Origin: Takakia lepidozioides
Lineage: Eukaryota > Streptophyta > Takakiopsida > Takakiales > Takakiaceae
Length of the DNA: 64,000 nucleotides
Direction: 5' to 3'
Assembly: GCA_030704615.1 (NCBI GenBank)
Contig: CM060732.1
Coordinates: forward strand, 64,399,053 to 64,463,052
In this document: positions 58,250 to 64,000 of the stretch, piece by piece
Layout of the letters: each line of letters begins with the position of its first letter
Numbering within the stretch: the stretch's first letter is position 1
The notes under the pieces: generated by a model
The model's database searches: none
The model's input: only the letters and a program-made list of their open reading frames with translations
What the model was told of the DNA's origin: nothing
Made by a program: the position numbers and the translations under genes

Positions 58250-59205
58250 GAATTGTAGCCTTAGCAGCACTAGGGTAGAAGCAACCCACAATCAACTACA
58301 AACCCTGAACTAACATGGTACAGGATTTTACTGACTGACATTACCAACATGGCATTGCACCAAACTAATCATGGAGTATAAAGATCGATCTTGTATAGTA
58401 TTCTGGCGTGAATGCGTCAAACCAATTGGTTAAGGGTCGAGAGGTTGTCATCTGCTCAATTGCTTGTAAGACTTGGGACGATAGGATCTAGGTGCAATCA
58501 GTTGGGCATATAATCCCGCAATGCTTGGGCCCTAAACAGCCAGCCACTACAACCATAGAACTACAATTCACTTCAAGTAAAACTCTTAGGTCGAGAGCCC
58601 CATGTAAACATGCCAAACTGGGTAAATGAGTTGGGGTACATAGTAAGGAAACATATTTACCTGTCTAAACGTCTAAACCTTGCAATTAATGGTACAAATG
58701 AATCTAAGTATGGCATGAATCACTTTGTCCAATTTTACTTTAATCTACTGGTGCACAAAATTATACTTTTATAACCAATGATATAGTTGTGAGAAATGAA
58801 ACCTCGTTAGGGCAACTAATACATTCATTCATTAATCATTAGTTTACATATCACCACAGTGCTGGTATGTGTTCCTCCAGTCGTATTCATAATCAAGTAC
58901 ACATCGCTCTATATGCAAAGACTGTGACAGTAGGCAAACACACACAATTTTCCAATCCACTAAGTAGTAGTAGATCAATCATTTATATATCCCAGTAAGA
59001 GTGGTACGTACTCCTCCAGTTGCATTCTTAATCACTTCTTGGGGGGCTCACTCCCCGTATTTTCAAAACCCGCGTGATAACAAATATAGGGTGTAGTTTA
59101 TTTTTTTGAGGTAAATTTTAGAGAAAAGTTTTATTTAAAAAATATGGTTGGGCAATATCCTTTCATCCATTTTTTTTTTTTAAATGTCACAAAAAATCCA
59201 AAGTT
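58250..59205. other. Intergenic region, no recognised gene
   Basis: 3' flank of the J-domain gene. A loosely repeated segment (GTGGTACGTACTCCTCCAGTTGCATTC at 59000 resembles GCTGGTATGTGTTCCTCCAGTCGTATTC at 58859). Otherwise nothing is seen. Confidence 0.35.
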
Positions 59206-62099
59206 TTACTTAAAAACGCCCCGAGGTTGAGTGCGGATGTTCATATTTGTTCTCCATGAATCGCCGTCGCCTCCGGGCATGTCCTCAATTCTTCTCTTCA
59301 CCGGCCGGCTGCGGACATCGCCCTCCAGGCAGTTCCCCCGACTGTGTAACGGCGTTGACCTTATTGTTTCCCACAATGCAGCAGTCCATTTTTTGGGGTC
59401 GGTCGAACGATGCGTCGCCCTCATCAGCATCTCATGCCTGTCTGGTCCGATACCCCATTGCTTTCCTCCCAGAAATTGGTAGTAACCAGATTGTTGCATG
59501 ATGACCCTCACAATATCTTCTGTTGTTGCTGTCAACATGTCAACGAGATGTGCCGCAGAGGAAGCACGCCAGGAAGAGTGCACCGATTCGGCCATGTTTG
59601 TCGTCGGCATATCCGTGTCATCCTCCAAGCTCATGTCATGTTGAAGGAAATTAGAAATGTCACTCATTGTGAAGAATGTCCAAGCACAAAACAGAACAAT
59701 TATCAAGTACAGAAATGTGTTATCTGTCTCATGTAGTCTCCAAACTGCCGGAATCTATAATGTCACCACGCAAGCCACATTTGCAGTTCTGGCTGATCTT
59801 TCACATCCACTGCCCCTGAAGACACCTAGCAGGCGCGTATGGTTGCAAACTCGGTCTCCGCCTCGTCGATGGAATTCGCATTTTTCCACGCAAGGCACAT
59901 ACTGATATAATCCTGCCGGTGGCGTGACGCCACGAACCTTTTTGTGTTTTGCGTCAAACTCTGCTTGAAGTGAAACCCGCAAGATCTCTCTTTACCTTCC
60001 ATTAGAGTCTTTGGGTCGTCCCCATATACCCTTCTCACTGCAGCCCAGTTCGCCTGGGCATTGTCAGCCATGAAGCCCCTAAAATCGAGAGGGGGCAACT
60101 TCGCTCTCGCCATTTGCTCATTAATTCCGCGCCACATATGTAACTCCGAATCTGTGTCTTCTCTTTTCATTTTGCAGATAGCAATGGTCATCAACTTTCT
60201 GCAATGTGGGTCGTATACATGTGCCCCCATTGTCACCCAATCGTGGTTGGTAATTCGCCTGATGTGGTCGAACATGACCCAACAATTTGAGAGGTCTCCA
60301 CTGGTCATCCGCTTCACCAAATCGACACCGCTCCCCGGTCCGCACGTTGACATCTTAAATATGAAGCACCTGTCCGTCTCTGAGCCTTGACCAGGAAAGA
60401 AGCTGCCCTAGATGAAGTCGTAGCCGCATGTGCGCTTCACTTCCAAGATGGAGTGCATGTCTGATCCTCTTCCGATTCGTTTCTTGTAGCAGACAATGTG
60501 GTTCCTGACATTGGGGCTACACACATGGGAGACAGCTTCCAGCAGCTTCTTCATGTCCCCCTCGCCCAGCTTCTTCATGTCCCCCTCGCCCAGCTTCTCT
60601 CTTGTGCTTCCATCCTCCGACATTATTCTGCCTATTGCAATTCTATGTGCGGATGCGAACTGTATCTGCTTTGGTTTTGCTCCCAGCCTCAACCTCACCT
60701 CCTCCTTGATAATATCGTGGGCTTGTTGAAAAGCGACTCTGCAATTGCCTCTGGCGACGGGGTGGTCATGCTTTCCGATGTGAATGCATGCTCTGGTGCA
60801 CGCTGGGCCGACGGTCCCGACGTAGTACTGCTTGGCGTTGCACACTGCCATGCATATAGGGGTTGCGTTGCAATGGGCATACTTGAAAGTCCCTGTATGA
60901 ACTCTACCTTGAGGCCAAAATAGGGTCGACGAATTGCCAATCCAGTCTGTCTCATTCCGGGTGCCTTTGCTCGTGTAGTGATAACATGTGCTCGAGAAAC
61001 ATTTAACATGTCCAGCACACAATACATATCTGACTCGAACTCCATCATCCAGATTGGACGATGAAGTTTTGGTGACACACCATGGGTGGCCGTCATGTTT
61101 CTTGTTCATTCCTGCCAGCATTCCATCTGGGCCTGCGCCTGGTGGCACTGGAGGGAACTCGTAGATAGCATTCTCATCCACAACTTCAGGCAAAGTTTCC
61201 ACAGAATGGATTGGAGTTTTGTCGTAATCAAGCCTAAGAAGATCACTGGAGCGGGAACCCGCTGTCGTCATCCTCCGCAATATGTCGATTACTGAGCGGA
61301 CGGGAGTTGAGTCCGAGGGTGTGTGCTCATTGTCTGCCGACATCTGCACACTCATACTGACGGACGACTTCGAAACATACGATGGAAGGACCATACAGTC
61401 TTTATCGTCACTGGATAAGTTGTGGACGACTGTTTCCCTGGAAAGTGCACCCACCGACGAGCTATGGAGCGGCAAATCCTCGATTTCTTTTTTCACATGT
61501 TTGGGCTTCTCTGCTTATGAAGAGGTGCCCACATCCCTCATGGCTGACTTCACATCTTGCACGCCAGACCCTCTTGTGGAAGGAGGATCAACCAAGTTCC
61601 AGCGTGAGAACTCTTTAGGCACGATTTCACCAATTGCACTGTACCGGATAGATTCAGAAGCTGGGAGCCGCCATTCTTTGCCCTTTCCGAAATCTGCATG
61701 CAGAATGATGGCACTTTCCAGAAAATTCCCATAAACATCCTTCGTCTCTTCTTCCAAAAACACCGTACCCGGGCGGAGCCCGAACTTCACACACAAGTGC
61801 TGCTAAGTGACAATCGCAAATCCTTGGTCGCAGGGTATTTTAGCTTTCAGAGAATCAGGATGGAAGTACACGTTTACCCAAACACGAGAGTCCATGTTGA
61901 AGACAACAACTCTGGGTAGGCTCCGCAGCGAAGTCCTGCAATGAGAAAAGTGTGTCCTACATAATACCACAATCATTTTTTGGAGGATTCTGTATCCAGC
62001 AGGATGGATGATCATTGCAGGTATGGATGAAGGTGTGTAACGTACGTCACAAATACGGACGACTACTGGAAATTGGGTGCCTGAATTGTGATGTACCAC
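59206..62099 (-). pseudogene. MULE-like transposase (copy 2, near full length, decayed)
   Basis: Minus strand. Zinc-binding N-terminal part (VLCAGHVKCFSSTCYHY; CMAVCNAKQYYV, TRACIHIGKHDHPVARG), VSHVCSPNVRNH, GPGSGVDLVKRM, then the transposase core: KLMTIAICKMKREDTDSELH, FRGFMADNAQANWAAVRRVY, RSCGFHFKQSLTQNTKRF, and a C-terminal MULE-like block (TTNMAESVHSSWRASS, GGKQWGIGPDRHEML). Candidate catalytic Asp: MADNAQANW. In-frame stops at about 59800 (TAG), 59753 (TGA in WLAW W*HYRF), 60410 (before GQLLPGQ), 61500 and 61800 split the frame; several fit CGA or CAG to stop. A 24-bp tandem duplication (60547-60597) repeats KKLGEGDM. The upstream region is a palindromic array. Confidence 0.82.
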
Positions 62100-62127
62100 C
62101 AGTTGGGCTACAATAAATCAGGTCTTC

Positions 62128-63560
62128 TCATGATTTCGGCACCGAAATCCGGATGAACATCTCTGTCATGTAACAGATATAGAAGCCACGGGATGAATTT
62201 CGCCGACAGAATTTCGGGATTAGTTCACCTCATGAAACTGAGCTAGCACCCAACGGATGGATTTCGGTGCCGAAATTCGGATGAACATGTTCTTCATGAA
62301 ATTATTTCTGCACATAAAGGATGAATTTCGGCGCCGAAATACGGATGAATGTGTTCCTCAGTAGAGTCATGATTCACCACGTGTACGGATTTCGGTGCCG
62401 AAATCCGGATGACGGTAACCCTGAATGGACAGTAGGGATGAATTTCGGCGCCGAAATTCATCGTTCGCATGGAAAAAATATTATTGGAGAGAGGACGGTG
62501 GATGGATTTCGGCGCCGAAATTCATTATTATTCTACTTTTTCCTAAGTTTTTTGTTGTCCTGCAAATGAATTTTGGCGCCGAAATTCATCCGAAGTCCTC
62601 CCTCCATTATTATTTTCCTTTGCGAGCGCTGAATTTCGGTGCCGAAATTCATCCAAAGTCCTCCCTCCAATAATTATTTTTCTTTGCGAGCGATGAATTT
62701 CGGCGCCGAAATTCATCCCTACTGTCGGCAAAGGGTAACTCCAATATTACATTTTCCATGCGACGAATGAATTTCGGCGCCGAAATTCATCCGAACCCGA
62801 CACTTACTTCTTGCTTCTGGATGATGTAAGGTTCCGAAATTCGTATGAAATAACCCATTCAGACAGAGAAAACACGAATATTCTGCATTAAATGGAGAAA
62901 TCGGCACATTTAACCCCTTATGTCTTTCAAAAGGCTGTTATCCAATGACGTAAGGGGATATTTTCTGATTAGAGAAAATTTAATTGCATTTTAGCCGTTG
63001 ATTTCATTTGAAACCGACTATATCCATTAAGCGGTCATTTTTCGTACAGGAGGTTGCCGCAAATAAAGTATAATTTCGGCGCCGAAATTATACTTAACAG
63101 TCCAGACATGGCAAGTCCAACAGGCATGGACAGCAACCGTGATGGGCACTGATGACAAGAAAGCGTGGCATGATGTCGGTTTACTGTTCGAGCTGGATGT
63201 ATTTCGGCGCCGAAATATGGATGAAATGTATCCAAGTGCAGCGTTCTGCACAGTTCCGGAATTAATTCCGGATCTGATATCCGACTGACAGGTGTGCTGA
63301 TGACGGATGAGGACTGGGGAAGCGATGAATTTTGGCGCCGAAATTGAAATGTTTGTGTATGAAAGCACTTGCAAGGATGAATTTCGGAGCTGAAATTCAT
63401 CCGTCCGCTAATGAAACGTGCCGACCTGACTGTTGAATGTCGGTTGGCGGTTTGATTTCATGGCGGTTGGGGTTTCATGATGTGCGGGTAGTGCATTCAA
63501 TGTTGGCTGCTCCGGGAACAGCATCCGGTGAACGGAACGGTATTCGGCGCCGCAATTCGG
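62128..63560. repeat. Palindromic array 5 (GAATTTCGGCGCCGAAATTC)
   Basis: About 17 copies of a 20-bp perfect or near-perfect palindrome centred on GGCGCC, often flanked by GATG/CATC. Spacing is about 60-65 bp between 62260 and 62790, wider after that (63070, 63198, 63325, 63377, 63540). Between 62560 and 62720 the whole unit, including TTATTATTTTCCTTTGCGAG, is tandemly repeated at 64 bp. Variants are mainly C/T at the core (GGTGCC, GGCACC). It lies upstream of MULE-like copy 2 (minus strand) and of the possible gene at the right edge. Confidence 0.93.
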
Positions 63561-63919
63561 ATAAAGCGTCTTCTACCGGTGGCTTGAACAGGCACGCGTC
63601 GCATTCCAGAACAACTTCATCCGTCTGAACGTGTCAGGGGTCGCAATCTCTTTATCACCCATACGGCGGAAAGTGGTGGACAGTGGCAACGCTTGGGGAG
63701 ACGTGGCTGCTTGCGCATCTGCTCGTGCACAGTGGTTGCATATTCCACCGTTTCGCTCTCTCACTCCTTGCCCTTCTGCGGTGACATTCTCCTGCGTTTC
63801 CTCTCTTTATGCAGCAGAGTGATAGCCTAGAGTTTGTGGAAGGTCAGGCGACTCCGGCGTAGAGAAGGAGGACGCGGGATTTTGGGAAGCCGCCGACGAC
63901 ACGACTGAAGCTCTGTCTC
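63561..63919 (+). other. Possible promoter/5' UTR of a rightward gene
   Basis: No transposon similarity. CTCTTTATGCAGC near 63804 and pyrimidine-rich sequence (TTTCGCTCTCTCACTCC at 63749) would suit a plant promoter. No recognisable protein. Confidence 0.25.
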
Positions 63920-64000
63920 ATGCAGGAAATGCAGACCTCGTTATCCGGAGACTCGGATCGCCCACCAGTGAGAGATTCGTGCTTCGCGGATGTGAAGCCC
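63920..64000 (+). CDS. Possible N-terminus of a gene running off the right edge
   Basis: An ATG at 63920 opens 27 codons (MQEMQTSLSGDSDRPPVRDS, then CFADVKP) to the window end without a stop. Too short to identify; included because no stop intervenes and the preceding sequence is neither transposon nor repeat. Confidence 0.2.
   Translation, partial: MQEMQTSLSGDSDRPPVRDSCFADVKP

Noticed and set aside
61282-61734. 150-codon plus-strand ORF
   Set aside because: Antisense of the MULE-like transposase N-terminal region, whose minus-strand frame aligns with copy 1.
1-64000. tRNA, rRNA or organellar insertions
   Set aside because: I saw no cloverleaf-like tRNA gene, rDNA or chloroplast gene signature; the only tRNA-related sequence is the primer binding site of the chromovirus.

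Overview
The window looks like nuclear DNA of a streptophyte plant (a land plant or charophyte alga; I cannot place it more closely). Reasons: genes split by GT-AG introns, a plant-type dynamin DRP1, a two-B3-domain REM-like transcription factor with AT-hooks, a PPR fragment, F-box-associated repeats, and plant transposon families (a Ty3/gypsy chromovirus with a tRNA-iMet primer site, hAT with a DUF659 domain, MULE-like and LINE elements). There are no bacterial operons, Shine-Dalgarno sites or CRISPR.

Layout. 1-1.3 kb: first three exons of a DRP1 dynamin gene (minus strand), running off the left edge. 1.8-6.5 kb: LINE debris (minus), one copy split by a GC-rich palindromic insertion. 6.6-7.8 kb: truncated MULE-like transposase. 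7.8-11.7 kb: palindromic array, TATA promoter and a decayed hAT transposase. 11.7-18.7 kb: complete chromovirus with two LTRs, 5-bp target duplication and primer site, inserted just past the hAT gene. 18.7-28.2 kb: hairpin and direct repeats, a decayed RING-H2 gene (minus), a very large palindromic array with three stacked core promoters, two long fold-back repeats and a decayed kinase-like gene (minus). 28.7-36.5 kb: another palindromic array, a gypsy gag-protease remnant, a 41-bp tandem repeat, a gypsy integrase remnant and a second hAT tail. 38.2-58.3 kb is the gene-rich part: B3 factor, coiled-coil ORFs, F-box-type gene, PPR fragment, GSTCD/METTL25-like methyltransferase, LINE fragment and a J-domain/DUF3752 protein. 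59.2-62.1 kb: second MULE-like transposase (minus), followed by a different palindromic array (core GGCGCC) to 63.6 kb and possibly the start of a rightward gene at the edge.

Main observation. Three unrelated coding units (hAT transposase, RING-H2 protein, kinase-like protein) share one promoter plan: an array of about 50-bp units, each a GCGACCGCC/GGCGGTCGC palindrome, then a TATA box, then a start codon 318-325 bp downstream. The RING gene has three such promoter modules in tandem, carrying about 1, 3 and 27 palindromes. A second palindrome family sits upstream of the MULE-like transposase. I propose that the palindromes are binding sites of a transposon-encoded or transposon-derived protein, so that these genes form one co-regulated, mobile set; this is inference.

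Decay. Most premature stops in the repeats can be explained by C-to-T change (CGA to TGA, CAG to TAG, CAA to TAA, TGG to TAG), and the LTR-LTR and repeat-repeat differences I noted are all transitions, as expected of methylated, silenced DNA. The genic part instead shows a few single-base indels, several in short G runs, which may be assembly errors.
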